Below are positions 1 through 7,273 of a DNA stretch of 14,803 nucleotides, in pieces (the stretch's first letter is position 1; the number at the start of each line of letters is the position of its first letter). A program made the position numbers and the translations under genes. The notes beneath the pieces are model-generated. The model was not told the DNA's origin and ran no database searches. It saw only the letters and a list, made by a program, of their open reading frames with translations. Source of the stretch: an uncultured Rhodospirillales bacterium (lineage in GTDB: Bacteria > Pseudomonadota > Alphaproteobacteria > CALMVH01); contig CALMVH010000120.1 in assembly GCA_937873165.1 (NCBI GenBank), forward strand, positions 5,113 through 19,915, written 5' to 3'.

Positions 1-1497
1 GAAATCGATGGGCTCCAGTTCGCAACCGAACTCGGGATTGCCCTCGATCACCATCTGCTCCCACTTGATCTGGCCAAGCGTGTTGTTCTTGATGATCAGG
101 ATCTTGACGTTCAGCTTGTACTTCACGGCGGTCACGAACTCGGCCATCAGCATGGCAAAGCCGCCGTCTCCTACAATGGCAAATACCGGGCGGTCGGGAT
201 AGGCGATGGCCGCGCCGTTCGCATACGGCAAGCCGCACGCCATCGAGGCCAGCAGGCCCGATACCGAAAACATGTTGTTCTCGCCAAGCGGCAGGTAGCG
301 CGCCGCCCAGGTGGTGCAGGTGCCGGAGTCGGACGTCACGATGGCATTGGCCGGAATGCGCTTGCCGAGCTCGTGCGCAACGACCTGCGGCTTCATCGGG
401 ATGGCAGGATTGGTGCCGCGCGTGACCATCAGTTCGGTCCATTCCTTCATGCCCTTTTGCGCATGCTCCAGGAAGCTGCGATGCCCGTTCTTCTTCAGGT
501 GCGGCAGCAGCGCCTTCAGCACCGTTGTCGTGTCCCCGACCAGGCCTACATCGGCCGGATACCGTATGCCGATACGCTGCGGGTTCAGGTCGATCTGGAC
601 ACACTTGGCGTCACCCGGTTTCGGGTAGTACTCGATGTACGGGAAGGTCGATCCGACGATCAGCAGCGTGTCGCAGCCCTCGATCGCGTCCTGGCTGGGT
701 TTGGTGCCCAGCAGGCCGATGCCGCCTGTGCAGTAAGGGCTGTTATCGGAAATCACGGTTTTGCCTAGGAGCGCCTTGATCACCGGCGCACCCAGCTTTT
801 CGGCGAGTTCGGTGATCTGCGGCCCTGCGCCCCGCGCACCCTGGCCGACCAGGATCGCGATCTTCTTGCCTTCGTTCAGGATTTCGGCGGCCTGCTTCAG
901 GCTGGCCTCGCTGGGCGACTGGCCCGGCTCCGCCATCTTATCGGAGGCATGGTCCTTTTTGTTGCGATCGGACCGCACATCCTTGTCCTCCGGCATCAGC
1001 TGGATATCGATGGGGATGGTAATGTGCGAGACGTTGCGGTAGGCGAGCGCCGTGCGGCAGGCGAGTTCCACCGCGTTGCGCACGTGGGCCACGCCCATAA
1101 TGCGCGTATTGTAGGTGGGCGCCACGTCCATGAACAGCTTGTCCAGGTCGACATCCTGCTGGGTATAGGTATCCAGCAGGTCATGGAACTGCAGGCCCGT
1201 GATCGCGAGGACCGGCGCCTGGTCTAGCTTGGCATCGTAGAGGCCGTTCAACAGGTGGATGCCGCCGGGGCCGGACGTGGCGAGGCACACGCCCAGCCTG
1301 CCGGTGAACTTTGCGTACGCGCACGCCATGAACGCAGCGGCTTCCTCGTGCCGCGTTTGGACAAAACGGATTTCCTCCTTGCGCATCCGCAAGGCTTCCA
1401 TGATGCCGTTGATGCCATCGCCGGGAATGCCGAAGATGGTATCGACGCCCCAGTCGATAAGGGTTTCGATTAAGAGGTCGCCGCCGGTCTTGCTCAT
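1..1497 (-). CDS. ThDP-dependent enzyme, pyruvate oxidase/dehydrogenase (PoxB) type, 3'-truncated by the window edge
   Basis: The reading frame is open from the ATG at 1497 to base 1, giving 499 residues without a stop; the C-terminus lies outside. The N-terminal pyrimidine-binding domain has the conserved catalytic glutamate in RHEEAAAF (Glu51), followed by an SGPGG motif. The C-terminal ThDP-binding domain has GDGGF (about 443-447) and the paired NN about 28 residues later, the Mg/ThDP motif. Residue spacing matches E. coli PoxB (572 aa), so roughly 70-100 residues are missing. PoxB oxidatively decarboxylates pyruvate to acetate and CO2 and passes electrons to quinone through FAD. The lipid-binding C-terminal tail that separates PoxB from other pyruvate oxidases is not visible, so substrate and acceptor are inferred. 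AAGGA lies about 9 nt before the start. An acetolactate synthase-like role is a less likely alternative. Confidence 0.85.
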   Translation of the reverse strand, partial: MSKTGGDLLIETLIDWGVDTIFGIPGDGINGIMEALRMRKEEIRFVQTRHEEAAAFMACAYAKFTGRLGVCLATSGPGGIHLLNGLYDAKLDQAPVLAITGLQFHDLLDTYTQQDVDLDKLFMDVAPTYNTRIMGVAHVRNAVELACRTALAYRNVSHITIPIDIQLMPEDKDVRSDRNKKDHASDKMAEPGQSPSEASLKQAAEILNEGKKIAILVGQGARGAGPQITELAEKLGAPVIKALLGKTVISDNSPYCTGGIGLLGTKPSQDAIEGCDTLLIVGSTFPYIEYYPKPGDAKCVQIDLNPQRIGIRYPADVGLVGDTTTVLKALLPHLKKNGHRSFLEHAQKGMKEWTELMVTRGTNPAIPMKPQVVAHELGKRIPANAIVTSDSGTCTTWAARYLPLGENNMFSVSGLLASMACGLPYANGAAIAYPDRPVFAIVGDGGFAMLMAEFVTAVKYKLNVKILIIKNNTLGQIKWEQMVIEGNPEFGCELEPIDF

Positions 1498-1645
1498 GTA
1501 TGTGTCCTTGGAAAACGCCGAACAGATGGAAATATGACGGTTCGAACGCGCGATCCGCGGCGCGGTTCCTTCAAGCCTGTCGCGTGAAACGGTTTGGTAA
1601 GATGTCTTTCCGATATGTCGGTAAGCTCGACCGTCAGGAGGATTC

Positions 1646-3490
1646 GTGAACCGGAAACAGCGCAGGGCCATGGGCCCGACCAGCCGCGGAGGCGACCCGG
1701 CCATTGCCGCCATGAGCCTGGTCGAACGCGCGAACGACAAGGTACAGGCCGGCGATTTTGCACAAGCAGACCAGTTGTACCGGCAGGCACGGCTTTCCTT
1801 TCCAAACAATGCCGCCATGGCGTCCAACCACGGCAACATCCTGCTGCGGCTGGGCGCGGTGCAGGCCGCCGTGGACTCGTACCGGTACGCGATTTCCATT
1901 GATCCGCATCAGCCGGCGTTTCACTCGAACCTGGGCAACGCCCTGATCCAGGCTGGCATGGCAGCGGATGGCATTGCCGCCCTGCGCCAGGGCGTGGCGC
2001 TCGATCCGGATGGCATCGACGCCAACTTCAACCTCGGCAATGCCTTGCTGAAGACGGGGGAACTCGACGAGGCGGCGCGTTACCTTCGCCGGACGCTTGA
2101 ACTGAAGCCGGATTACTCCACCGCCTGGTCTGACCTTGGCAACATCCTGTTCCGGCAGAACAAGCTGGCGGAGGCCGAAGCCGCGTACAGGCAGTCGCTG
2201 TTCCTGAACCCGAAAGTAGCCGAGGTTCATTCCAACCTTTCGAACGTGCTGATGAACACCGACCGGAACGGCGAAGCCATCGCGGCACTGTTGCAGGCGA
2301 TCCAGTTGAAACCGCATTTTGCGCAGTCGCATTCGAACCTTGGCAACGTGCTGGCGCAGATCGGGCGACCGGGCGAGGCGATCGCGCCGTATCGGGAGGC
2401 GATCCGGCTGGACCCCCAGTATGCCGAGCCGTGGTCGAACATGGGCACTGCACTTGTCAGGCTGGGCCGCCACCAGGAGGCGCTGGAGGCCTACGACCGC
2501 GCCGTCGCTATCCGGCCGGACTACGCGGAAGCGCAACTGCATCGCGCATTCGTGCTGCTGAGCGAAGACCGCACCGAACAAGGGTGGGAGGCCTATCGCT
2601 GGCGCTGGAAGGCGCGGGCGAACTCGAACGCCGACCGGCCGACCCTGACCCTGACCCTGCCGGAATGGGATGGCGAAGCCGTGGCCGGCAAGCAACTGGT
2701 GGTCTACCACGAACAGGGTTTCGGGGACACGATACAGTTCTGCCGCTACGCCGCCGACCTGGCGGCATTGGGTGCGGAGGTGACGATGCTCGTGCCGCCA
2801 TCGCTGGAACGCCTGCTAAAGAGGGTGCCAGGCATTGCGCGAGTCATTACGAAAGGCATGGACGGGCAGGATGCCGACTTCCAGGTGCCGCTGATGTCGG
2901 TACCCGGCATCCTGGGCACACGCATCGGGCAATCGGCCGCCGGCGTGCCCTACATTCACGCCGATCCAAACGCAGTCGAGCGGTGGCAGCAGCGCTTGCG
3001 GCATCTGGCAGGCTTCCGCGTCGGGCTGGTCTGGTCCGGCGATCCAAGGCCCCAGGACCGGGCCGCCTCTCTGACGGACCGCCGCCGCAGCCTGACATTT
3101 CCGCAGATCGCGCCATTGCTTGAACTGCCCGGGATCGACTTTGTCAGCTTGCAAAAAGGTTCGCCCGCTGCCCAGGCAACCGGCGTCAGGACCGCCTCTC
3201 CCCTGCAGGAATATGCGGGCGAACTGAACGATTTCGCCGATACCGCCGCGCTGATCGCAACGCTGGACCTCGTGATCGCGGCGGATACCAGCGTTGCGCA
3301 CGTCGCGGGCGCGCTGGGAAAGCCGGTGTGGATATTATCGCGGTTCGACGGCTGCTGGCGCTGGCTGCGCGACCGGGACGACACGCCGTGGTACCCCTCG
3401 GCCCGGCTGTTCAGGCAGGACATCTCCGCCGATTGGACCCCGGTCGTGGCCAGGGTCGCGGAAGCGCTGGCCATCGCACGCACCGGCTGA
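1646..3490 (+). CDS. TPR-repeat protein with C-terminal GT9-like (heptosyltransferase-like) glycosyltransferase domain
   Basis: 614 residues, starting at a GTG placed 4 nt after a perfect AGGAGG (1636-1641), which fixes the start. After a basic NRKQRRAM N-terminus, about eight 34-residue TPR units run from roughly 25 to 310, with recurring N-L-G-N and A-x-x-x-Y-R/A-I-x-L-x-P patterns. A linker containing LTLTL leads to a GT9-like domain at about 345-614, with YHEQGFGDTIQF near 354-365 and the late motif DTSVAHVAGALGKPVW at about 547-562, typical of ADP-heptose/GT9 folds. GT9 enzymes transfer heptose-like sugars to lipopolysaccharide; TPR-GT9 fusions are common in proteobacteria, but their substrates are mostly unknown and a protein acceptor held by the TPRs is plausible. 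No signal peptide or membrane segment is seen, so it should be cytoplasmic. The gene stands alone, divergent from the ThDP enzyme. Confidence 0.88.
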   Translation: MNRKQRRAMGPTSRGGDPAIAAMSLVERANDKVQAGDFAQADQLYRQARLSFPNNAAMASNHGNILLRLGAVQAAVDSYRYAISIDPHQPAFHSNLGNALIQAGMAADGIAALRQGVALDPDGIDANFNLGNALLKTGELDEAARYLRRTLELKPDYSTAWSDLGNILFRQNKLAEAEAAYRQSLFLNPKVAEVHSNLSNVLMNTDRNGEAIAALLQAIQLKPHFAQSHSNLGNVLAQIGRPGEAIAPYREAIRLDPQYAEPWSNMGTALVRLGRHQEALEAYDRAVAIRPDYAEAQLHRAFVLLSEDRTEQGWEAYRWRWKARANSNADRPTLTLTLPEWDGEAVAGKQLVVYHEQGFGDTIQFCRYAADLAALGAEVTMLVPPSLERLLKRVPGIARVITKGMDGQDADFQVPLMSVPGILGTRIGQSAAGVPYIHADPNAVERWQQRLRHLAGFRVGLVWSGDPRPQDRAASLTDRRRSLTFPQIAPLLELPGIDFVSLQKGSPAAQATGVRTASPLQEYAGELNDFADTAALIATLDLVIAADTSVAHVAGALGKPVWILSRFDGCWRWLRDRDDTPWYPSARLFRQDISADWTPVVARVAEALAIARTG

Positions 3491-3509
3491 AGCCCGCCGA
3501 TTTGCCATG

Positions 3510-3538
3510 CTGGCACTGGCGGTAAATCATGCTATACG
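3510..3538 (+). promoter_or_regulatory. candidate sigma-70-type promoter for the lemA-TPM trio
   Basis: CTGGCA (3510-3515), a 17-nt spacer, then TATACG (3533-3538) with a TG one base upstream, so an extended -10 pattern. It sits in the 73-nt gap between the TPR gene and lemA, about 25 nt before the lemA start. The match is partial and found by eye; readthrough from the TPR gene is the alternative. Confidence 0.35.
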
Positions 3539-3540
3539 CG

Positions 3541-3558
3541 CCTCGTTATCACCCGAGG
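3541..3558 (+). promoter_or_regulatory. lemA: short leader hairpin enclosing the lemA ribosome binding site
   Basis: CCTCG (3541-3545) can pair with CGAGG (3554-3558) across an 8-nt loop. The 3' arm contains the GAGG that serves as Shine-Dalgarno sequence 5 nt before the lemA ATG. The pairing is seen in the sequence. Control of translation by it is only a possibility, since a 5-bp stem can arise by chance. Confidence 0.3.
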
Positions 3559-3563
3559 TTTCC

Positions 3564-4169
3564 ATGCCGTTTATCTTTCGCCGCCTGCCGCTACTTGTCA
3601 TGCTGGCGCTTGTTGCCCTTAACCTGTCGGCCTGCGGGCAGGTCAACCAGTTGCCGACGCTGGACGAAAAAGCCAAGGCTGCCTGGGCGGAGGTGCTGAA
3701 CCAATACCAGCGCCGCACCGACCTGATCCCGAACCTGGTGGAAACGGTCAAGGGTTACGCGACGCACGAGCAATCGACACTGGTGGAAGTCACCGAAGCG
3801 CGCGCGAAGGCAACGGCGGTGACCGTGAACGCGGGCGACCTGACGCAAAATCCGGAAGCCTTCAAGCAGTTCGAAGCCAGCCAGCACCAGCTGAGCGGCG
3901 CGCTGTCGCATCTTCTGGTTGCCTCCGAACGCTACCCCGACCTGAAGGCCGACCAGAACTTCCTGGAACTGCAAAGCCAGCTGGAAGGTACGGAAAACCG
4001 CATTGCCGTCGCCCGTCGCGACTACATCGCTGCCGTGCAGGAGTACAACACGGCCCTGCGCACCATCCCGAACCGCTGGATCGCGTCGGTCATGTACCCC
4101 GACCTGAAGCCGCGTGAGGAGTTCACGATCTCGGCGGAGGCCGAGGAAGCGCCGAAGGTCAAGTTCTAG
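3564..4169 (+). CDS. lemA: LemA family lipoprotein
   Basis: 201 residues. The start is the ATG with GAGG 5 nt upstream. The same frame is open further upstream (from about 3294), but that stretch overlaps the end of the TPR gene and lacks the features seen here. Residues 1-23 form a lipoprotein signal with lipobox LSAC, so the mature protein should be lipid-anchored at Cys. The rest is the LemA domain: AWAEVLNQYQRRTDLIPNLV, then a long helical region and the closing NTALRTIPNRWIAS and YPDLKPREEF motifs. LemA proteins are helical-bundle membrane-associated proteins whose molecular function is not settled. The stop is followed after one base by the ATG of a TPM-domain gene, so the two are very likely co-transcribed; lemA next to TPM-domain genes is a widely seen arrangement. 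Length is normal for the family. Confidence 0.93.
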   Translation: MPFIFRRLPLLVMLALVALNLSACGQVNQLPTLDEKAKAAWAEVLNQYQRRTDLIPNLVETVKGYATHEQSTLVEVTEARAKATAVTVNAGDLTQNPEAFKQFEASQHQLSGALSHLLVASERYPDLKADQNFLELQSQLEGTENRIAVARRDYIAAVQEYNTALRTIPNRWIASVMYPDLKPREEFTISAEAEEAPKVKF

Positions 4170-4170
4170 C

Positions 4171-4959
4171 ATGCGCCGTATCGGTCTCGCGGCGCTGCTG
4201 TTGCTGCTGGCATTCGCCGGCAGCGGCCGCGCGGCCGATCCTGCGTTTCCGGCCCTGACCGGTCGCGTGGTCGATCAGGTGGGTGTGTTGAGCGACGCGC
4301 AGCGCGATCAGTTGACCAGCGAACTCGCGGCGCAGGAGACCAAGACCGGCCAGCAGGTTGTCGTGGCGATCCTGTCCAGCCTGCGGGGCCAGACGATCGA
4401 GGATTACGGCTACCAGTTGGGCCGCGCCTGGGGCATCGGGCAAAAGGGCAAGAACACGGGCGCAATCCTGCTGATCGCGCCCGGCGAACACAAGGTGAGG
4501 GTCGAGGTCGGATATGGCCTTGAGGGTACGCTGACCGACGCGAAAAGCTCGGACATCATCCATCAGATCATCCTGCCGGCCTTCAAGGCCGGACACATGG
4601 CAAGCGGCGTGATCCGTGGCACCGACGCCGTGCTGAACGTCCTGAACGGTCAGCCCTTCGACGCGACGCCCGATGTGGAAGGCGGGCACGAGGTGGATAC
4701 CTCGCCGCAGGCCCAGTCAGCCGGCCCTGCCGCATCCGATCAGGGCGGCGGCATCGGGCTTGGCACACTGGCAATCGACGGGTTGATCTTCTTCGTTATT
4801 ATCATCGTGCTGTGCTCGCGGCGTGGATCATCCTTGTGGCTGCCTCTGGGACTGATGTCGCAGGGCTGGGGATCGGGCGGCGGCGGGTCGTCGTCGGCCA
4901 ATGTATTTTCCGGAGGGGGCGGATCGTTCGGCGGCGGAGGCGCATCGGGATCATGGTAA
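4171..4959 (+). CDS. YgcG-like TPM-domain protein, exported and membrane-anchored
   Basis: 262 residues. The ATG at 4171 is preferred over an in-frame upstream start because it opens directly on a signal peptide (MRRIGLAALLLLLAFAGSGRA, cut near residue 21) and follows the lemA stop by one base. The TPM domain spans about 33-158, with the opening VVDQVGVLSDAQRDQL, the KNTGAILLIAP strand and the VRVEVGYGLEGTLTD segment. A low-complexity linker (about 165-195) leads to one transmembrane helix (about 199-215) and a Gly/Ser-rich tail ending GSW, as in YgcG proteins. TPM domains were first described as phosphatase-like in plants; bacterial members are linked to membrane protein turnover or envelope stress without a firm reaction. 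It is the second gene of the lemA trio, and its last codons overlap the next gene's start. Confidence 0.9.
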   Translation: MRRIGLAALLLLLAFAGSGRAADPAFPALTGRVVDQVGVLSDAQRDQLTSELAAQETKTGQQVVVAILSSLRGQTIEDYGYQLGRAWGIGQKGKNTGAILLIAPGEHKVRVEVGYGLEGTLTDAKSSDIIHQIILPAFKAGHMASGVIRGTDAVLNVLNGQPFDATPDVEGGHEVDTSPQAQSAGPAASDQGGGIGLGTLAIDGLIFFVIIIVLCSRRGSSLWLPLGLMSQGWGSGGGGSSSANVFSGGGGSFGGGGASGSW

Positions 4960-5594
4960 GGCATAGTCCGGTCGATCCCGCGCCGGTCGAGGCCGCCATG
5001 GCCCACGCTCACGCCAGCGTCGCGGTCGACATCCACCTGGTCTCGGTCGAGGCCGCCAGCCACTACCACGCCTTTGCGCTGATCCACAGCCTGTTGGCGA
5101 CGCTGATCGCCGGGTTCGCCATTGCGCTGGGGTTCCCGCATCTGCCGGTGCGCTTTGCTGTTTCGCTGGAGTTCGCCATCGGGCTGGTGGCGCTCGCCTG
5201 CCTGCAGAATTCATGGCTGCGGCGGGGGCTTGTGCCGAAAGCCGCCATGGAAAAGGCCGCGCTACGCCACGCGCGCCTGACCTACGCCCACCTGAAGCTG
5301 AAGGCGCGTCACGACCGGCCCCTGCTGCTGCTGTACTGCGCCAAGTTCGAGCGCCATGTAGAGATTCTGGCCGAGAGTCGTATCCTGGAGCCTGTGCCGG
5401 AGAAAACCTGGCTGCGCATCGTGGAAGAATTCAAGCCGCACATGCGCGATCGCCGGGAAGCCACCGCGTATGCCCATCTGATCTCGCACAGCGTAGACGC
5501 GCTAGCGCCCTTTTTCCCAGTCACGGGCGTGGCCGCCGAGAGTCCGGCCAAGCCACCCCACGCCCGCAGGAACTGGCTTTGGCGGCGGGTGTGA
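4953..5594 (+). CDS. second, short TPM-like membrane protein (third gene of the lemA trio)
   Basis: 213 residues from the ATG at 4953, which overlaps the preceding stop (ATGGTAA) and so implies translational coupling; GGAGG lies 13 nt upstream, inside the previous gene. The frame continues further upstream, but that part overlaps the TPM gene and reads as arginine-rich shadow. An in-frame ATG at residue 16 is an alternative start. Two likely transmembrane helices are at about 41-59 and 66-84. The cytoplasmic C-terminal half resembles the short TPM-like partner often found after lemA and ygcG: LLLLYCAKFERHVEILAES, then a W-x-x-I-V-E-E-F helix, and AHLISHSVDALAPFFPV near the end. The family identity is from memory of that gene order and these motifs; the function is unknown. 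Confidence 0.8.
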   Translation: MVRHSPVDPAPVEAAMAHAHASVAVDIHLVSVEAASHYHAFALIHSLLATLIAGFAIALGFPHLPVRFAVSLEFAIGLVALACLQNSWLRRGLVPKAAMEKAALRHARLTYAHLKLKARHDRPLLLLYCAKFERHVEILAESRILEPVPEKTWLRIVEEFKPHMRDRREATAYAHLISHSVDALAPFFPVTGVAAESPAKPPHARRNWLWRRV

Positions 5595-5632
5595 CCGATC
5601 CTTACCTGTCCGTAAAGGCCGCACAAATTAAC

Positions 5633-5663
5633 TTGGACGTTTCACCGCCAGATGCAGTATAGT
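5633..5663 (+). promoter_or_regulatory. apaG: candidate apaG promoter
   Basis: TTGGAC at 5633-5638 is followed by overlapping -10 candidates CAGTAT (5655-5660, 16-nt spacer) and TATAGT (5658-5663, 19-nt spacer). It lies in the 97-nt gap before apaG, about 30 nt ahead of the start, in a locally AT-richer stretch. Found by eye. Confidence 0.4.
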
Positions 5664-5691
5664 CCAGCACCTGTAAGGGAGTAGCTGGGCG

Positions 5692-6084
5692 ATGTATGTT
5701 TCCAAGACTCGCGAGATCGACGTAAAGGTCGAACCCGTCTATCTGGAGGAGCAATCCTCGCCGACGGAAAACCACTATGTCTGGGCCTACCACATCCGCA
5801 TCACGAACGAGGGCAAGGAGCAGGTACAGCTTCTGCACCGGCATTGGGAAATCACCGATGCCAGCGGCCGCCGCCAGAACGTCAAGGGCTCGGGCGTCGT
5901 CGGCAAGCAGCCGGTGCTGAAGCCGGGCGAGACCTTCGAATACACCAGCGGCACACCCCTCACCACGCCCTCGGGCATCATGGTCGGCACCTACCAGATG
6001 GAAAGCGTGACCGGCGAGCAGTTCATGGTCGACATACCCGCTTTCTCGCTGGACAGTCCGCACCAGCCGGTGAGACTGCATTAA
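5692..6084 (+). CDS. apaG: ApaG/CorD protein (DUF525)
   Basis: 130 residues, close to the 125 of E. coli ApaG, and covering the whole immunoglobulin-like DUF525 domain. Recognisable segments are VWAYHIRITNEGKEQVQLLHR, HWEITDASGRRQNVKGSGVV, the glycine- and proline-rich GKQPVLKPGETFEYTSG, and the ending GIMVGTYQMESVTGE with FMVDIPAFSLDSP. ApaG is associated genetically with cobalt/magnesium resistance (corD) in enterics, and its fold suggests protein binding; no enzymatic role is firmly established. AAGGGAG lies about 12 nt upstream of the ATG. In several alphaproteobacteria apaG sits close to hslO (from memory); here it is about 6.8 kb from hslO and in the opposite orientation. It converges with the thioredoxin-like gene that ends 19 nt away. 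Confidence 0.95.
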   Translation: MYVSKTREIDVKVEPVYLEEQSSPTENHYVWAYHIRITNEGKEQVQLLHRHWEITDASGRRQNVKGSGVVGKQPVLKPGETFEYTSGTPLTTPSGIMVGTYQMESVTGEQFMVDIPAFSLDSPHQPVRLH

Positions 6085-6104
6085 TCGGCGGGTTGAGTCT
6101 CACC
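6069..6104. terminator. hairpin between convergent genes, possible bidirectional terminator
   Basis: GGTGAGACT (6069-6077) and AGTCTCACC (6096-6104) form a perfect 9-bp inverted repeat with an 18-nt loop. The loop holds the apaG TAA, and the right arm ends at the first base of the opposing gene's TAG. No run of T follows on either strand, so it is not a classical intrinsic terminator, but the position between convergent genes fits a stop or an mRNA-end structure. Confidence 0.45.
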
Positions 6105-6661
6105 TACTTGGCTCCTGCTGCTGTAAGTAAGCCTTGCTCCATGGCCGGTTCACTCCAATCCTGCGTGCCCAGCCGGCTGTCGATCAGGGTTCCGTCCGGC
6201 GCGAAAACGGCGGCCAGCGGCAGGGTGTTTTCGATCTGCCCGTCGGCGAGCACTGTGCCCTTCACCGCCGCCGCGATGATTGCCGGGGGTGCGACGGCAG
6301 CCACGTAGCGTGGGAACGGCAGTTCGTGCGCCGCAGCATACGCCTGATCCTTTGGCCAGTTGGAAAGGCCGGAGACCAGCACGATCTCGATGCGATCGGG
6401 TCCGAGATCATGTTGCAGCTTGGCAAGGCTGGCCATCTCGGCTAGGCAGTTCGGGCACCACCAGGCCCAGAAATCCACCAGCAATATCTTGCCCGGATGC
6501 GTCTGCAAGTCCAGCCGATCGCCCGCGGCATTGCGGATCGGCAAGTGCGCCAAGGCCGCGGCCTGGACCTGGAGGGCGGCGGCATCGTCGGCCCAGGCTG
6601 TGCCAGGCAGCAGCAGCAAGACCGCCAAGCCTGCGGAGAACGGGCCGCGCGGAAATTTCAC
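6104..6661 (-). CDS. exported thioredoxin-like (TlpA-type) thiol-disulfide protein, second copy
   Basis: 185 residues from a GTG at 6661 that overlaps the TGA of the upstream paralogue (GTGA), so it is translationally coupled. The frame is open further upstream, but there it only shadows the paralogue. A signal peptide, MKFPRGPFSAGLAVLLLLP followed by GTAWA, ends near residue 24, so it acts in the periplasm. The thioredoxin fold shows HPGKILLVDFWAWWCPNCLAEM with the CxxC pair as CPNC, a later strand IEIVLVS, and a cis-proline in ENTLPLAAVF, then PDGTLIDSRLG. TlpA/ResA/CcmG-type proteins reduce disulfides in periplasmic substrates such as apocytochromes; the partner here is not shown. WCPNC is less usual than the WCxPC of ResA/CcmG. 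It closely resembles the upstream gene and lies tail to tail with apaG. Confidence 0.85.
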   Translation of the reverse strand: MKFPRGPFSAGLAVLLLLPGTAWADDAAALQVQAAALAHLPIRNAAGDRLDLQTHPGKILLVDFWAWWCPNCLAEMASLAKLQHDLGPDRIEIVLVSGLSNWPKDQAYAAAHELPFPRYVAAVAPPAIIAAAVKGTVLADGQIENTLPLAAVFAPDGTLIDSRLGTQDWSEPAMEQGLLTAAGAK

Positions 6662-7206
6662 CGTTGGACGGCCAACGCTGTGCGCAGGGTTTTCTCCTCC
6701 GCCGCAGTGCTCCAGTTCTGTGCGCCAACGCGGCTGTCGAGCAGCGTGCCATCCGGCCTGTAAACAGCCGCCGTTGGAAATGCTATGGCGACTTGAGTGC
6801 CACCCACAACCCGGCCTTTCAGGGCGGCAGCCAGCGTACTGGCCGGCGCGATTTCCGAAACATACAGGGGAAAGGCGATATGGTGCGCAGCCGCATAGGC
6901 CTGGTCCTTTGCCCAATCCTTCGATTGGGAGACGAGCACGATCTGGATATGGCTGGAACCGAGATCCTGCTGGAGTTTTTGCAGGCTCGTCAGTTCAGCC
7001 AGGCAGTTCGGACACCAGTTCGCCCAAAAATCCACCAGCAATATCTGGCCGGGGTGCGCCGCAAGATCCAGCCGGTGGCCGGATGGATCGTGGATGACCA
7101 ACGTCTTCAAGGCCGCATCCTGGGCCCCAAGGGCCGAACGGTCGTCTGCCCGCACGGGCGCGGCAAAGGCCGTGAGCATCAACAACGTCAAAAAGATTGT
7201 GCGCAT
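6658..7206 (-). CDS. exported thioredoxin-like (TlpA-type) thiol-disulfide protein, first copy
   Basis: 182 residues from the ATG at 7206, with AAGGT about 6 nt upstream. Residues 1-20 (MRTIFLTLLMLTAFAAPVRA) are a signal peptide. The thioredoxin core is HPGQILLVDFWANWCPNCLA with a CPNC redox pair, IQIVLVS, KDQAYAAAH, and the cis-proline region AFPTAAVYRPDGTLLDSRVG. By eye, more than half of the positions from the signal cleavage site onward match the downstream gene, including blocks such as KDQAYAAAH, so the two arose by tandem duplication. The 67-nt gap after argG-argH leaves open whether it shares their transcript or has its own promoter; I found no convincing promoter. It could act as a reductase or oxidase of periplasmic cysteines; the redox direction cannot be told from the sequence. 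Confidence 0.87.
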   Translation of the reverse strand: MRTIFLTLLMLTAFAAPVRADDRSALGAQDAALKTLVIHDPSGHRLDLAAHPGQILLVDFWANWCPNCLAELTSLQKLQQDLGSSHIQIVLVSQSKDWAKDQAYAAAHHIAFPLYVSEIAPASTLAAALKGRVVGGTQVAIAFPTAAVYRPDGTLLDSRVGAQNWSTAAEEKTLRTALAVQR

Positions 7207-7273
7207 GGTTACCTTGCGGGATTCTGTCCTGCTTTACCAAGACAATACCAAATTAGCTTGCATAAAAAGCGTC

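Noticed and set aside
1498..1645. Promoters in the 148-nt divergent spacer between the ThDP enzyme and the TPR gene
   Set aside because: TAAGAT (1598-1603) and CATATT on the minus strand could be -10 elements, but neither has a reasonable -35 at the right distance. Promoters must exist here, but I cannot place them.
1634..2710. 358-codon open frame on the minus strand opposite the TPR gene
   Set aside because: It is a shadow of the repetitive GC-rich TPR coding sequence; its residues (many Arg, Gln, His, Val) show no domain, and the plus-strand reading is a clear TPR protein.
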